Assembly: GCA_965214625.1 (NCBI GenBank)
Contig: OZ243962.1
Location: 2,666,001-2,730,000, forward strand
Length of the DNA: 64,000 bases
From: G965214625 sp965214625
Lineage (GTDB): Bacteria > Pseudomonadota > Gammaproteobacteria > Arenicellales > Poriferihabitantaceae
Direction of reading: 5' to 3'
Translations under genes and position numbers: made by a program
In this document: positions 1-9,510 of the stretch, piece by piece
How positions within the stretch are numbered: the stretch's first letter is position 1
How the letters are laid out: each line of letters opens with the position of its first letter
The notes under the pieces: model-generated
Told to the model about the DNA's origin: nothing
Seen by the model: the letters and a program-made list of their open reading frames with translations, nothing else
Database searches by the model: none

Positions 1-1260
1 CAACGTGTCTATGTCCGAAGAATCAATATCACGGGTAACGTGCATACCCGGGACGAAGTGATCCGACGTGAACTGCGCCAGTTCGAGGGGGCCTGGTACT
101 CATCCATCGCCATCAGTCGTTCCAAAGACCGTTTGCAGCGTCTGGGGTTTTTCGAGAGTGTGCTGATCGAAACCCCGGAGGTGCCAGGAACCACCGACCA
201 GGTGGATATGAACGTAGTGGTTAAAGAACGTGAGACCGGATCAGTCCAATTCTCACTGGGATATTCGGATGAGGATGGGGCCTTGCTGGGTGCGGGGTAT
301 CAACAACGCAACTTGCTTGGAACCGGCAAGGATTTACAGGTCGAGGTGGATACGTCGGATGCGGCGAGAAAAATGGTGGTGTCGTATACCAATCCCTATC
401 ATACGGTGGACGGTATCAGCAGGACCCTGAGACTGACCAACCGAAGACTGGATGCGGAAGAGGCCAACACCGCGGAGTACCTGCTCAATTCAAAGACCGC
501 AGGGGTGATCTACAAGATCCCGATTGCCGAAACCAATGCATTGAATCTGGGTGTTTCACTGGAGCAGATTGATCTGGAAACGACTGGGGAAACGCCCCCG
601 GAAATAGAACGTGCCATCGAGCGGCAGCCTGATGGAGAAAACATGATCCTCACGTTCGGCATATCCAAAGATGCCCGGGACGATTTCTTTTTCCCGACAC
701 GGGGCGGGACGGGCAGGGCTTTTGTGGAGGCGGCTATCCCGGGGAGCGAGTTTGAATACTACAAGATCAACTTGCAGGGGACTTATTATGTGCCGTTTGG
801 CGAATCCCTGACATTGAAAGGATCCCTTGGTCTGGGCTATGGCGATTCGTTCGGGGATCAGCAGGAAGCGGGGTTACCCTTTTTCAAGAATTATTTTGCG
901 GGAGGCGCGAGTTCCGTCCGGGGGTATGAGAGCCGTTCATTGGGACCGAGAGACAGTGGTGAGACACCGGCGGCACTGGGAGGAGACAAGCGGGTACTGA
1001 CGAATCTGGAATTGCTGTTTCCGGCATTTGGCGAAACGGACAGCAAGGACAAGCGGGTCGGGCTTTTTCTCGACGGCGGGATGGTTTTCGGTGCATCAGA
1101 GAATATTGATCCGGGCGACTTTCGCTATTCCGGTGGCTTGGTCTTTAACTGGTTTTCACCGATTGGCCCTTTTGCCATCAGCTATGGTTTTCCCCTCAAT
1201 GATGAACCCGAAGATGAAAAGGAAGAACTGCAAATTTCCATTGGGACCGTTTTCAGATAG
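1..1260 (+). CDS. bamA: Outer membrane protein assembly factor BamA (C-terminal part, 5' end outside window)
   Basis: The open frame runs from the first base to a TAG at 1258-1260, so about 419 C-terminal residues are present and the start lies upstream. The first ~80 residues resemble the last POTRA domain (VRRINITGN, then RRELRQFEGAW). The rest is the Omp85 16-strand beta barrel, including the lid-loop motif VRGY at residues 306-309 of the fragment. BamA inserts beta-barrel proteins into the outer membrane, and skp follows directly as in other gammaproteobacteria. The protein ends in Phe-Arg rather than in an aromatic residue, which is slightly unusual for the C-terminal beta signal. Family assignment is secure. 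Confidence 0.97.
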   Translation, partial: QRVYVRRINITGNVHTRDEVIRRELRQFEGAWYSSIAISRSKDRLQRLGFFESVLIETPEVPGTTDQVDMNVVVKERETGSVQFSLGYSDEDGALLGAGYQQRNLLGTGKDLQVEVDTSDAARKMVVSYTNPYHTVDGISRTLRLTNRRLDAEEANTAEYLLNSKTAGVIYKIPIAETNALNLGVSLEQIDLETTGETPPEIERAIERQPDGENMILTFGISKDARDDFFFPTRGGTGRAFVEAAIPGSEFEYYKINLQGTYYVPFGESLTLKGSLGLGYGDSFGDQQEAGLPFFKNYFAGGASSVRGYESRSLGPRDSGETPAALGGDKRVLTNLELLFPAFGETDSKDKRVGLFLDGGMVFGASENIDPGDFRYSGGLVFNWFSPIGPFAISYGFPLNDEPEDEKEELQISIGTVFR

Positions 1261-1283
1261 TCGACAGGCAACCTTGAGTTAAG

Positions 1284-1808
1284 ATGATGGTGTATCGAAC
1301 AGATAAAATGAGACGAGTCATTCTCGTTTCGATATGTTTTTTCCTCGGACTGGTTCCGCTCGCGCAGGCGGAAAAAATCGCCTATGTCGATGCGGTGAGA
1401 TTGATGGACCAGGCACCGCAACGTCAGGATGAGGTCAAGAAACTGGAGGTTGCTTTCGGTCAGCGAAACCGGGACATCAATGCCGCACTGGAACTATTCC
1501 GAACCAAAAAGGCGGAACTGGAGAAAAATTCGGTCTTGCTGTCCAAAGAGGAAATCGAAGCGAAAACGATTGAATTGCGGGAATTGCAACGGGAACTGGA
1601 AAGGAAACAAAGGGCTTACAATGAGGACTTTGCCGACAGCCGCAATGCGATGTTGTCGCGGATGGAAAAAATCATTTCGAAAGTGATCATCGATATTGCC
1701 CGGCAGGAGAAAATTGATTTGGTTTTACAGCAGGTGGTCTATGCCAGCGAAAGAATTGATCTGACCGATGCGGTACTCGAAGAGTTGAATAAAAGGTATC
1801 AGCAATAA
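1284..1808 (+). CDS. skp: Periplasmic chaperone Skp/OmpH
   Basis: 174 residues from the first ATG. A later in-frame ATG at 1308 would give the shorter, more typical signal peptide MRRVILVSICFF..., and no strong ribosome site decides between them. A hydrophobic signal sequence ends at an AQA cleavage site before EKIAYVD. The mature part is a Lys/Glu-rich helical coiled coil (roughly residues 45-135), as in the Skp/OmpH family, whose trimer holds unfolded outer membrane proteins in the periplasm. It sits 23 bases after bamA and before lpxD, the standard order. Length is close to the usual 160-175 residues. Confidence 0.93.
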   Translation: MMVYRTDKMRRVILVSICFFLGLVPLAQAEKIAYVDAVRLMDQAPQRQDEVKKLEVAFGQRNRDINAALELFRTKKAELEKNSVLLSKEEIEAKTIELRELQRELERKQRAYNEDFADSRNAMLSRMEKIISKVIIDIARQEKIDLVLQQVVYASERIDLTDAVLEELNKRYQQ

Positions 1809-1893
1809 CGGTGGGTGTTGCCCCGACAGTCTGTTTTCTTTGATCAATCCGACTTGCCCGCATCGTAACTCCTGACTTTTTACCGACCCCGTC

Positions 1894-2904
1894 ATGTTGC
1901 TTTCGCAAATTGCACAAATCGTGGGTGGAAAACTGTTGGGGGATGGGAATTTCAAGGTTGAAACCATCAAAAGCCTGTCTGCGGCAGACGCGTCTTCGCT
2001 TTCGTTTTACAGTGATCACAAGCAACGCGAACAGCTGGAGCACTCACGGGCCGGTGCCGTCCTGCTTGCGCCGGACAGTATCGATTGTTTCCCGGGTGAC
2101 AAGATTGTGGTGCACGACCCCTATCTGGCATACGCCAGAATATCGCGGTATTTTTCACCCGACCGGGTGAGCCGTCAGGCGGTCTCGCGCACCGCGATCA
2201 TTGCCGAAGATGCCCGGCTGGGGGCGGGTGTGCGCGTCGGAGATTATTCTGTAATCGCCGAGGGTGCCGAGATACGCCCCGATGTGGTGCTGGGCAACCA
2301 TGTCAGCATCGGGCCTCAGGTGGTGGTTGGCGAAGGCACCCAGATTGACGATCATGTGGTGGTCTATGCCCGGTCGAGGATTGGACGGCATTGCTGTATT
2401 TCCTCGGGTGCCGTGATCGGTGCACCGGGATTCGGTTATGCGCCCGAGGGCCACAAATGGCAAAAAATTACCCATCTTGGGTCGGTCGATATCGGTGATC
2501 AGGTCGATATCGGTGCGAATACAACGATCGACAGGGGGTCTTTGGACGATACGGTGATCGGCAATCGGGTAAAACTGGATAACCAGATTCATATCGCGCA
2601 CAATGTCCAGGTGGGTGAGGACACCGTGATGGCGGGGTGTGTTGCGATTGCGGGAAGTACGCGGATTGGCAGGCGATGCAAGCTCGGCGGACGATCGTCT
2701 GTCCTCGGGCATCTCACGATTGCCGATGAAGTGACGATTTACGCAGAGAGTCTGGTGACGTCCTCGATCCATCAACCGGGCGGAGAATATGCATCAATGG
2801 TTCCGGTGCAACCAATACGGGTATGGAGAAAAACGGTAGCCCATCTCCACCGTCTTGATAATCTGGTTAATAAAGTAAGAGCTTTTGGAAATAAACAGTT
2901 ATGA
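1894..2904 (+). CDS. lpxD: UDP-3-O-acylglucosamine N-acyltransferase LpxD
   Basis: 336 residues, matching the family length. An N-terminal uridine-binding domain (residues 1-100) is followed by a left-handed beta helix of hexapeptide repeats (about 105-300) and a C-terminal helical tail. The motif NQIHIAHNVQ carries the expected catalytic histidine at residue 236. The enzyme adds the second 3-hydroxyacyl chain to UDP-3-acyl-glucosamine in lipid A synthesis. The stop overlaps the fabZ start by four bases (ATGA), which suggests translational coupling. Confidence 0.97.
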   Translation: MLLSQIAQIVGGKLLGDGNFKVETIKSLSAADASSLSFYSDHKQREQLEHSRAGAVLLAPDSIDCFPGDKIVVHDPYLAYARISRYFSPDRVSRQAVSRTAIIAEDARLGAGVRVGDYSVIAEGAEIRPDVVLGNHVSIGPQVVVGEGTQIDDHVVVYARSRIGRHCCISSGAVIGAPGFGYAPEGHKWQKITHLGSVDIGDQVDIGANTTIDRGSLDDTVIGNRVKLDNQIHIAHNVQVGEDTVMAGCVAIAGSTRIGRRCKLGGRSSVLGHLTIADEVTIYAESLVTSSIHQPGGEYASMVPVQPIRVWRKTVAHLHRLDNLVNKVRAFGNKQL

Positions 2905-3353
2905 CCGAATCAAGCCCCATTGACATCCATCAGATAAGGGACATACTCCCGCACCGTTTCCCTTTTTTGTTGATTGACAGAGTGCTGGATTACAAACTGG
3001 ACAGCTGGCTCAGGGCGATCAAGAATGTGACCGTCAACGAGCCCTTTTTCCAGGGACATTTCCCCAGTCGCCCGGTGTTTCCCGGCGTGCTGATCCTCGA
3101 GGCGATCGCCCAGGCATCGGCGGTGCTGGCGAGTCGCGGGCTGCAGGATGATCCCGGCGACAATGTGATTTTTCTGTTTGCCGGTATTGACAAGGCCCGA
3201 TTCAAACGTCCGGTTGAGCCCGGTGATCAGTTGATGATCGAGGTTCGGCAAACGCACTACAAGCGCAGGATATGGAAGTATGCCGGCCAGGCAACCGTCG
3301 ATGGCCAGTTCGCGGCTTCGGCAGAGATTATTTTCACCTACCGGAACTATTAA
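2901..3353 (+). CDS. fabZ: 3-hydroxyacyl-ACP dehydratase FabZ
   Basis: 150 residues with the hotdog fold signature. The motif HRFPFLLIDR lies near residue 18, and GHFPSRPVFPGVL supplies catalytic His53, followed by Glu67 in the central helix. It dehydrates 3-hydroxyacyl-ACP in type II fatty acid synthesis. Its place between lpxD and lpxA fits the shared 3-hydroxyacyl-ACP substrate of FabZ and the Lpx acyltransferases. The start overlaps the lpxD stop by four bases. Confidence 0.97.
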   Translation: MTESSPIDIHQIRDILPHRFPFLLIDRVLDYKLDSWLRAIKNVTVNEPFFQGHFPSRPVFPGVLILEAIAQASAVLASRGLQDDPGDNVIFLFAGIDKARFKRPVEPGDQLMIEVRQTHYKRRIWKYAGQATVDGQFAASAEIIFTYRNY

Positions 3354-3361
3354 GCTTTTCC

Positions 3362-4138
3362 ATGCCCGAGATACATGCAACGGCGATCGTTGATCCGTCA
3401 GCCGAACTCGGTGACGGCGTGGTGGTCGGTCCCTACAGTATTATTGAGCGCGATGTCTGTCTCGGTGAGCGGACATCGGTCGGCCCGCATGTTGTCATTC
3501 GGGGGGGCACGACAATCGGTGCCGACAACCGTATTTTCCAGTTTTCCTCGATCGGCGAGGCTCCCCAGCACCAGGGTTACCGCGATGAGCCGACGAAACT
3601 GGTTATCGGGGATCGCAATACGATTCGTGAATACTGTACGTTGAATCGTGGAACAGCGGATCATCTTGGAACCACCCGTATTGGAAATGATAATTTCATC
3701 ATGGCCTATGCGCATATTGCCCATGACTGTGTATTGGGAAACAACATCATTTTTGCCAATGGCGCCAGTCTGGCGGGTCATGTCGAGGTCGGAGACCATG
3801 TCATGATGGGCGGGTTCTCCCTGGTCCATCAGTTCTGTCAAATCGGCACACACTGTATTACCGGTATCGGATCGGTTTGTTTTCAGGATGTGCCGCCATA
3901 TATCGTGGCGGCGGGGAATTCGGCCAAGCCTTTTGGAATCAATGTCAAGGGGTTGCGCAGAAGGCAGTATTCCGAACAGACCATCAATCTTTTAAAAAAT
4001 GCCTACAAATTGTTGTATCGCCAGGGTCTCGATCTCAAGACAGCGATCAGGGAAATAGAGGCATTGGACAGCGACCATTCGGACATCACCAACCTCGGTC
4101 GTTTCCTGCGTCATTCGAAACGCGGGATCATCCGGTAG
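3362..4138 (+). CDS. lpxA: UDP-N-acetylglucosamine O-acyltransferase LpxA
   Basis: 258 residues from the ATG at 3362. The frame is open further upstream inside fabZ, but MPEIHATAIVDPSAELG is where the family begins. Hexapeptide repeats (IGxxxxI type) fill residues 5-185 and a helical C-terminal domain follows. The motif AHIAHDC contains the catalytic histidine, His121 here, equivalent to His125 of the E. coli enzyme. It transfers a 3-hydroxyacyl chain from ACP to UDP-GlcNAc, the first step of lipid A synthesis. Eight bases separate it from fabZ. Confidence 0.97.
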   Translation: MPEIHATAIVDPSAELGDGVVVGPYSIIERDVCLGERTSVGPHVVIRGGTTIGADNRIFQFSSIGEAPQHQGYRDEPTKLVIGDRNTIREYCTLNRGTADHLGTTRIGNDNFIMAYAHIAHDCVLGNNIIFANGASLAGHVEVGDHVMMGGFSLVHQFCQIGTHCITGIGSVCFQDVPPYIVAAGNSAKPFGINVKGLRRRQYSEQTINLLKNAYKLLYRQGLDLKTAIREIEALDSDHSDITNLGRFLRHSKRGIIR

Positions 4139-4155
4139 ACTTGCCGGTTGGGGGA

Positions 4156-5313
4156 ATGGCACCTCATCCATCTCGACAGATCGCCATCATTGCCGGTGAG
4201 CCATCGGGGGACAGTCTCGGGGCAGGCCTGATTCGGGCGATTCATGCGGTGCGACCGGAGATTGAATTCATTGGGGTCGGCGGGCCCCAAATGGGCCAGG
4301 CCGGTTGCCGCCTGCTTTATCCGATGGATCGTATCGGGGTGATTGGTGTCGATGGCCTGGTGGGCAAAGTGGTTGATATTCTCCGTATTCGCCGTGCGCT
4401 GTACAAGCGGTTTGTGATGCAGCGTCCGACGGTCTTTATCGGCATTGATGTGCCGGATTTCAATCTGACGCTGGAAAGGCAGCTGAAACGCCAGCGTATT
4501 CCGTGCGTGCATTACGTCAGTCCGACTGTCTGGGCATGGCGTGGGTATCGCATACGCAAAATACGGCGTGCGGTTGACCATATGATGACGCTGTTTCCGT
4601 TCGAGGCCAAGTATTACCAGACGAAAGATATCCCGGTGAGCTATGTCGGTCATCCCATTGCGGATGAAATCGTTGAGCCGGACCGGTTACGGGCCAGAAA
4701 AAAACTGGGAATCGATGCAAACCGACTGGTCATTGGCTTGCTTCCCGGGAGTCGACGGGCTGAAGTTGAAAAACTCGGTCCGTTGTTTGTTGCTTCGGCA
4801 GAACGGCTTCTCGGTCAAAGACCGGCGATTGAATTTTTGCTGCCCTTTGCCAATCATGCAACGCGCGACACATTTGATGCGGTTACCGGGAATCTGTCCC
4901 ATCTGCCGTTGCGGAGGATGGAGGGCCAATCCCGGCTGGCCATGGAAGCGGCTGACATTGTCGTGCTGGCTTCCGGAACGGCGGCCCTTGAGGCGGCCTT
5001 GCTTCAACGGCCACAGGTGGTGGTGTACAAGCTCGGCCGGTTCAGTTATTGGCTGATGCGAAGACTCAGACATGTGGACCACTATGCCATGCCGAATCAC
5101 CTTATGGAACAACCCATCGTTCCGGAGTTGATACAGGAAAACGCGACCGTGGAGAATATTGTCAGCCAGGTCAACCAATATTTGACCGATCCCGGGACGG
5201 TGCAGGAACTGGCGCAGTGTTGTGCCGTCGTGGCCCGGCAACTGCGTTGCGATGCGAATGTGCGGGCTCGCGATGTCGTGCTGAATATCATGGACCGTCA
5301 TGTCCGAAGATAG
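4156..5313 (+). CDS. lpxB: Lipid-A-disaccharide synthase LpxB
   Basis: 385 residues from the ATG at 4156, preceded by a G-rich ribosome site (GGGGGA). Longer in-frame readings into lpxA are not expected. The N-terminal GEPSGD motif and the motif GIDVPDFN are typical of the GT19 family. The enzyme joins UDP-diacylglucosamine and lipid X into the tetra-acyl disaccharide at the inner face of the cytoplasmic membrane. Length matches the E. coli protein (382). It overlaps the rnhB start by 14 bases, so the two are probably co-translated. Confidence 0.96.
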   Translation: MAPHPSRQIAIIAGEPSGDSLGAGLIRAIHAVRPEIEFIGVGGPQMGQAGCRLLYPMDRIGVIGVDGLVGKVVDILRIRRALYKRFVMQRPTVFIGIDVPDFNLTLERQLKRQRIPCVHYVSPTVWAWRGYRIRKIRRAVDHMMTLFPFEAKYYQTKDIPVSYVGHPIADEIVEPDRLRARKKLGIDANRLVIGLLPGSRRAEVEKLGPLFVASAERLLGQRPAIEFLLPFANHATRDTFDAVTGNLSHLPLRRMEGQSRLAMEAADIVVLASGTAALEAALLQRPQVVVYKLGRFSYWLMRRLRHVDHYAMPNHLMEQPIVPELIQENATVENIVSQVNQYLTDPGTVQELAQCCAVVARQLRCDANVRARDVVLNIMDRHVRR

Positions 5314-5881
5314 GGTGATTGCCGGTATCGACGAGGCCGGCCGGGGCCCGTTGGCGGGGCCGGTTTTTGCCGCTGCGGTCATCCTTGATCACAATAACCC
5401 GATTCCCGGATTGCGTGATTCGAAGAAACTGACGGCCAAACAGCGACAACGGACTGAACAGGCGATCAAGAACCGGGCGATTTCCTGGAGCGTGGCGAGT
5501 GCCTCAGTCGATGAAATTGATGCGATCAATATTCTCCAGGCGACACTGCTGGCAATGACTCGGGCCGTCGAGGGACTCGACAGGGTGCCGGAGATGGTGC
5601 GGGTCGATGGCAACAGGATTCCGGCTCAGTTGCCCTGCCCGGCCATCGCGGTGGTCGGGGGTGACAACCTGCATGCCGACATTGCCGCTGCCTCGATATT
5701 GGCCAAGGAGGCTCGGGACAGGGACATGATTGCACTGGCCGGGGCTTTCCCCGAATATGGTTTCGAGTGTCACAAGGGTTACCCGACAAAAAGGCATCTC
5801 GCGGCATTGCAAAAATACGGAGCAAGCCGGCATCACAGAAAATCATTTTCACCGATTCGTCAATGGTTGATCAGCCGATGA
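5300..5881 (+). CDS. rnhB: Ribonuclease HII
   Basis: 193 residues. The N-terminal motif AGIDEAGRGPLAGPV supplies the catalytic Asp11-Glu12 pair. The stretch DSKKLTAKQR and the later VRVDGN and LHADIAAAS motifs carry the remaining acidic residues of the type 2 RNase H active site. It removes RNA, including single ribonucleotides, from DNA hybrids. The stop overlaps the dnaE start by four bases (ATGA). The lpxB-rnhB-dnaE order is the usual gammaproteobacterial one. Confidence 0.96.
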   Translation: MSEDRVIAGIDEAGRGPLAGPVFAAAVILDHNNPIPGLRDSKKLTAKQRQRTEQAIKNRAISWSVASASVDEIDAINILQATLLAMTRAVEGLDRVPEMVRVDGNRIPAQLPCPAIAVVGGDNLHADIAAASILAKEARDRDMIALAGAFPEYGFECHKGYPTKRHLAALQKYGASRHHRKSFSPIRQWLISR

Positions 5882-8800
5882 ATACCGCCATCGGAACCTC
5901 CCCCTTTGTACACCTGCATGTGCACTCGGAATTCTCCCTGGCGGATGGATTGGTTCGATTGACGCCACTGGTAGCTGAATTGCAGCAACTACGCCAGCCG
6001 GCGATTGCCCTGACCGATCTGTCGAACCTGTATGGAGCGGTGAAATTTTATCGTGCCTGTCTCCAGGGTGGTGTCAAACCGATCATTGGCACGGATATTT
6101 GGGTTGAGAATCCCGACATTGAGGACGCCGTTGACCGTCTCGTGCTGCTCTGCCAGAACGGACAGGGTTATCAGAACCTGAGCCGACTGCTGAGCGAGGC
6201 GTATCTCGGCAATCGGAAAAACAATCGGGTTGTCTTCGGCTGGAAGCAGTTCTGCACACACCAAGGCGGACTGATTGTATTGTTCGATGAGCAGGAAGGG
6301 CCGCTGGTCAGGGCAATGAATTCGGTTACGCCGGGTCGTGAACAGGAGGTCGTGGAACGATATCAGAAAGTATTCGATGATCGCGTTTATCTCGCCATCA
6401 GCCGGGTTGGTCGCCCTGAGGAAGAGAGCTATATCGATCGGGCCGTTCGTCTGGCCGAGGAGATGGCCCTGCCGGTGGTGGCCAACAATCGGGTACAGTT
6501 CGTTTATCCGTCGGATTTTGATGCGCATGAAATCCGGGTTTGCATTCATCAGGGAAAGGTGGTGGATGATGTGAGACGATCAAGGCTGTTTACCCCCCAG
6601 CAGTACCTCAAGTCGACAGAGGAAATGGTGTTGTTGTTTGCCGATATTCCGCAAGCGATACACAATACAACACAGATCGCCAAGCGATGCAATCTGTTCT
6701 TGGATTTCAACGAGGACCATCTGCCGGATTATCCCGGGGCGAAGGACCAGTCGCCGGCTTGTGTTTTGCGGGAGCAGACGGAAAAGGGGCTATGCCAGCG
6801 GCTTGGAGTCAGTCAGCTGATCGATCAGCACGGCGGGCAGTCGGTTGACCCGCAGTACCTTGAACGCATGGAACTGGAACTGCAGGTCATCGAACAGATG
6901 GGATATCCCGGGTATTTTCTGATCGTCGCGGATTTCATCCACTGGTCACGGCAACACGGTATTCCGGTGGGACCGGGTCGCGGTTCGGGCGCCGGTTCAC
7001 TGGTCGCCTGGGCGACCGGCATCACCGAGATCGATCCGTTGCCATTCGGTCTGCTGTTCGAGCGGTTCTTGAATCCGGAGCGGGTTTCCCTGCCTGATTT
7101 CGATATTGATTTTTGTGTCGACGGAAGAGACCGGGTGATTGAGTATGTGGCGGAGCGTTATGGACATGACCAGGTGGCGCAGATTATCACTTTCGGTACC
7201 ATGGCAGCCAAAGCGGTCGTCCGGGATGTCGGTCGGGTCATGGGCTTCCCGTATGGCGCGGTGGATCAGGTCGCAAAGCTGATTCCGTTTGAAATCGGGA
7301 TGACACTGACCAAGGCGTTGTCCCAGGAAGAGACGCTCATGGAACGTTATCAGCAGGAAGAAGACATCCAGCGACTGATCGATATGGCAATGCAACTCGA
7401 AGGGGTGACGCGTAATGTCGGCAAACATGCCGGGGGTGTGGTGATTGCCCCCCGGGCGCTGACCCATTACACACCGCTGTATGCCGACGAGCCCTCGGGG
7501 CAGGCCATCACCCAGTTTGACAAGGACGATCTGGAATCGATCGGCTTGGTCAAATTCGATTTTCTCGGATTGCGTACGCTGACGATTATTGAGTCTGCGG
7601 TCCAATTTGCCAATCAGCAGCGGGCCCGATCCCGGTTGTCCGCCATCGATATCACGGAGATTCCACTGGATGATGAAGCCACTTTCAAACTGATACAGGC
7701 GGGCAAGACCCGGGCCATTTTCCAGCTTGAATCAACGGGAATGCGGGATCTGGTCATCCGGCTCAAACCGGATTGTTTTGACGATCTGGTGGCTCTGGTT
7801 GCGCTGTTCCGGCCCGGCCCGTTGCAGTCGGGGATGGTGGACGACTTTATCAACCGGAAACACGGCAGGGAGCCGATCAGATATCCCCATGACGATATCG
7901 AGTCGATCCTGAAGACCACGTACGGCGTCATTCTCTACCAGGAACAGGTGATGCAGATTGCCCAGGTCCTGGCCGGTTATACGCTTGGTGGTGCCGACCT
8001 GTTGCGTCGGGCGATGGGCAAGAAAAAACCCGAGGAGATGGAAAAACAGCGTGATCTGTTTATCGATGGTGCGACCCGACGCGGGGTCAAGTCACAGACC
8101 GCAAAGACGATTTTTGACCTGATGGAGAAATTTGCAGGATACGGTTTCAATAAATCACATTCGGCCGCCTATGCGCTGATCGCTTATCAGACGGCCTGGT
8201 TGAAGGCGCACTATCCGGCCGCACACATGGCCGCAACCCTATCGGCTGAACTGGCTCAGACGGATAAGGTCGTCCCGTTGCTGGCGGATTGTGCCGATAT
8301 GGAACTGACGGTCTTGCCGCCGGATATCAATCGCTGTGACTATGGGTTCAAACCGCTGAGCGAGACGGAGATCCTGTATGGAATGGGGGCAATCAAGGGG
8401 GTTGGCAAAGGGGTCGTGGAACGCATTGTGGCGGAGCGGAACCGTGTTGGGAAATTCAAGGATCTGATTGATTTTTGCAGTCATGTCGGTGTCAGAACGG
8501 TCAGTAAACGGGTGCTGGAGGTGCTGATCAAAAGCGGTGCGATGGACTGTCTCGGGGAGGACCGGGCGGTGTTGATGCACAAAGTGCCCGAAACGATTCA
8601 GGTGGCCGATCAACGATCGAAAAATGAGCGGATGGGGCAATTCGACCTGTTCGGTGAGGTCGAGGTCCCGGGAAAGTCCGATACAGATCAGCCGGTCGTA
8701 CCCTGGACCGATGAACAAAGACTGTCGGCAGAGAAGGAAACGTTGGGGCTGTACCTGTCAGGACATCCTTACAGCCGTTTTGCAGGTGAACTGAAATGGG

Positions 8801-9435
8801 CCGAAACCGAGGTCGCCACACTGGATTTGACGACGCCCAAAATGGCCCTCTTTGGCGGCCTGGTCATTGCCAGAAAAATGCGAAATACCCGCCGTGGCAA
8901 GCTGTTCATTGTGACACTGGATAACCGGATTGAACAGGTTGAAATGGTTGTTTATGCGGAAAAATACAAGGAATTCATGTCGGTTCTCACCCTTGATGAA
9001 GTCCTTGTTGCACGGGGTGAGTTCAGCTTGAGACAACAGCCGAATTTCCAGTCAGAGGGCAGCGTGGGCGAGTATCGAATGAGGATGGAGGCCGTCTATA
9101 CGGTCGATCAGGTCCGAGCACAATTTCTGCGGGGCATCACGATCAAGGTCGATGAGAAGGCCTTCCGGCGTCAGGCAATCCACTCGTTGCACCAACTGCT
9201 TGAGAAGCACAAGGGCGGGGCCGTGCCGTTGTCCGTTGCCTATCGACGGGCAAAAGGAGAATACGGGCGATTGGTGCTGGGTGACCAGTGGCGTTTGGTG
9301 CCGAATCAATCACTGATCGATGGGCTGGGGCACCTGTTTGGCGCAGACAATCTCGATTTTGACTATGATATCCGGTCGACCCGGTCGCCGGTGGAAACGC
9401 CAAAGCGGCCATCATACCCGATCACGGGAAACTGA
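5878..9435 (+). CDS. dnaE: DNA polymerase III subunit alpha
   Basis: 1185 residues from the ATG at 5878, which overlaps the rnhB stop; an in-frame ATG inside rnhB is rejected. The N-terminal PHP domain begins FVHLHVHSEFSLADG. The palm motif LPDFDIDFCVDG gives catalytic Asp409 and Asp411, and FDFLGLRTL gives the third aspartate, Asp561, matching Asp401, Asp403 and Asp555 of E. coli. Fingers, a helix-hairpin-helix region and a C-terminal OB fold follow. This is the replicative polymerase catalytic subunit. Normal length, no visible defect. Confidence 0.98.
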   Translation: MNTAIGTSPFVHLHVHSEFSLADGLVRLTPLVAELQQLRQPAIALTDLSNLYGAVKFYRACLQGGVKPIIGTDIWVENPDIEDAVDRLVLLCQNGQGYQNLSRLLSEAYLGNRKNNRVVFGWKQFCTHQGGLIVLFDEQEGPLVRAMNSVTPGREQEVVERYQKVFDDRVYLAISRVGRPEEESYIDRAVRLAEEMALPVVANNRVQFVYPSDFDAHEIRVCIHQGKVVDDVRRSRLFTPQQYLKSTEEMVLLFADIPQAIHNTTQIAKRCNLFLDFNEDHLPDYPGAKDQSPACVLREQTEKGLCQRLGVSQLIDQHGGQSVDPQYLERMELELQVIEQMGYPGYFLIVADFIHWSRQHGIPVGPGRGSGAGSLVAWATGITEIDPLPFGLLFERFLNPERVSLPDFDIDFCVDGRDRVIEYVAERYGHDQVAQIITFGTMAAKAVVRDVGRVMGFPYGAVDQVAKLIPFEIGMTLTKALSQEETLMERYQQEEDIQRLIDMAMQLEGVTRNVGKHAGGVVIAPRALTHYTPLYADEPSGQAITQFDKDDLESIGLVKFDFLGLRTLTIIESAVQFANQQRARSRLSAIDITEIPLDDEATFKLIQAGKTRAIFQLESTGMRDLVIRLKPDCFDDLVALVALFRPGPLQSGMVDDFINRKHGREPIRYPHDDIESILKTTYGVILYQEQVMQIAQVLAGYTLGGADLLRRAMGKKKPEEMEKQRDLFIDGATRRGVKSQTAKTIFDLMEKFAGYGFNKSHSAAYALIAYQTAWLKAHYPAAHMAATLSAELAQTDKVVPLLADCADMELTVLPPDINRCDYGFKPLSETEILYGMGAIKGVGKGVVERIVAERNRVGKFKDLIDFCSHVGVRTVSKRVLEVLIKSGAMDCLGEDRAVLMHKVPETIQVADQRSKNERMGQFDLFGEVEVPGKSDTDQPVVPWTDEQRLSAEKETLGLYLSGHPYSRFAGELKWAETEVATLDLTTPKMALFGGLVIARKMRNTRRGKLFIVTLDNRIEQVEMVVYAEKYKEFMSVLTLDEVLVARGEFSLRQQPNFQSEGSVGEYRMRMEAVYTVDQVRAQFLRGITIKVDEKAFRRQAIHSLHQLLEKHKGGAVPLSVAYRRAKGEYGRLVLGDQWRLVPNQSLIDGLGHLFGADNLDFDYDIRSTRSPVETPKRPSYPITGN

Positions 9436-9510
9436 TCCGTCGGTCCGTTGTCCGTGACCGGTTGATCGGGTCCTCGTCATCGAATCGGGGTCGGACGGTC
9501 CGGCGGGGAT
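9436..9510. terminator. Convergent dnaE/ilvD gap with a possible shared hairpin
   Basis: The two genes face each other here. 9437-9447 can pair with 9496-9506 with one wobble and one mismatch, enclosing about 48 bases. There is no clear T-run on either strand, so a shared terminator is only a guess. Confidence 0.25.

Noticed and set aside
3877..4155. Extended N-terminus of lpxB
   Set aside because: The frame is open into lpxA, but the added residues have no LpxB similarity; the ATG at 4156 with a G-rich ribosome site starts the conserved region.
5767..5877. Extended N-terminus of dnaE inside rnhB
   Set aside because: The PHP domain starts shortly after the ATG at 5878, which overlaps the rnhB stop in the usual way.
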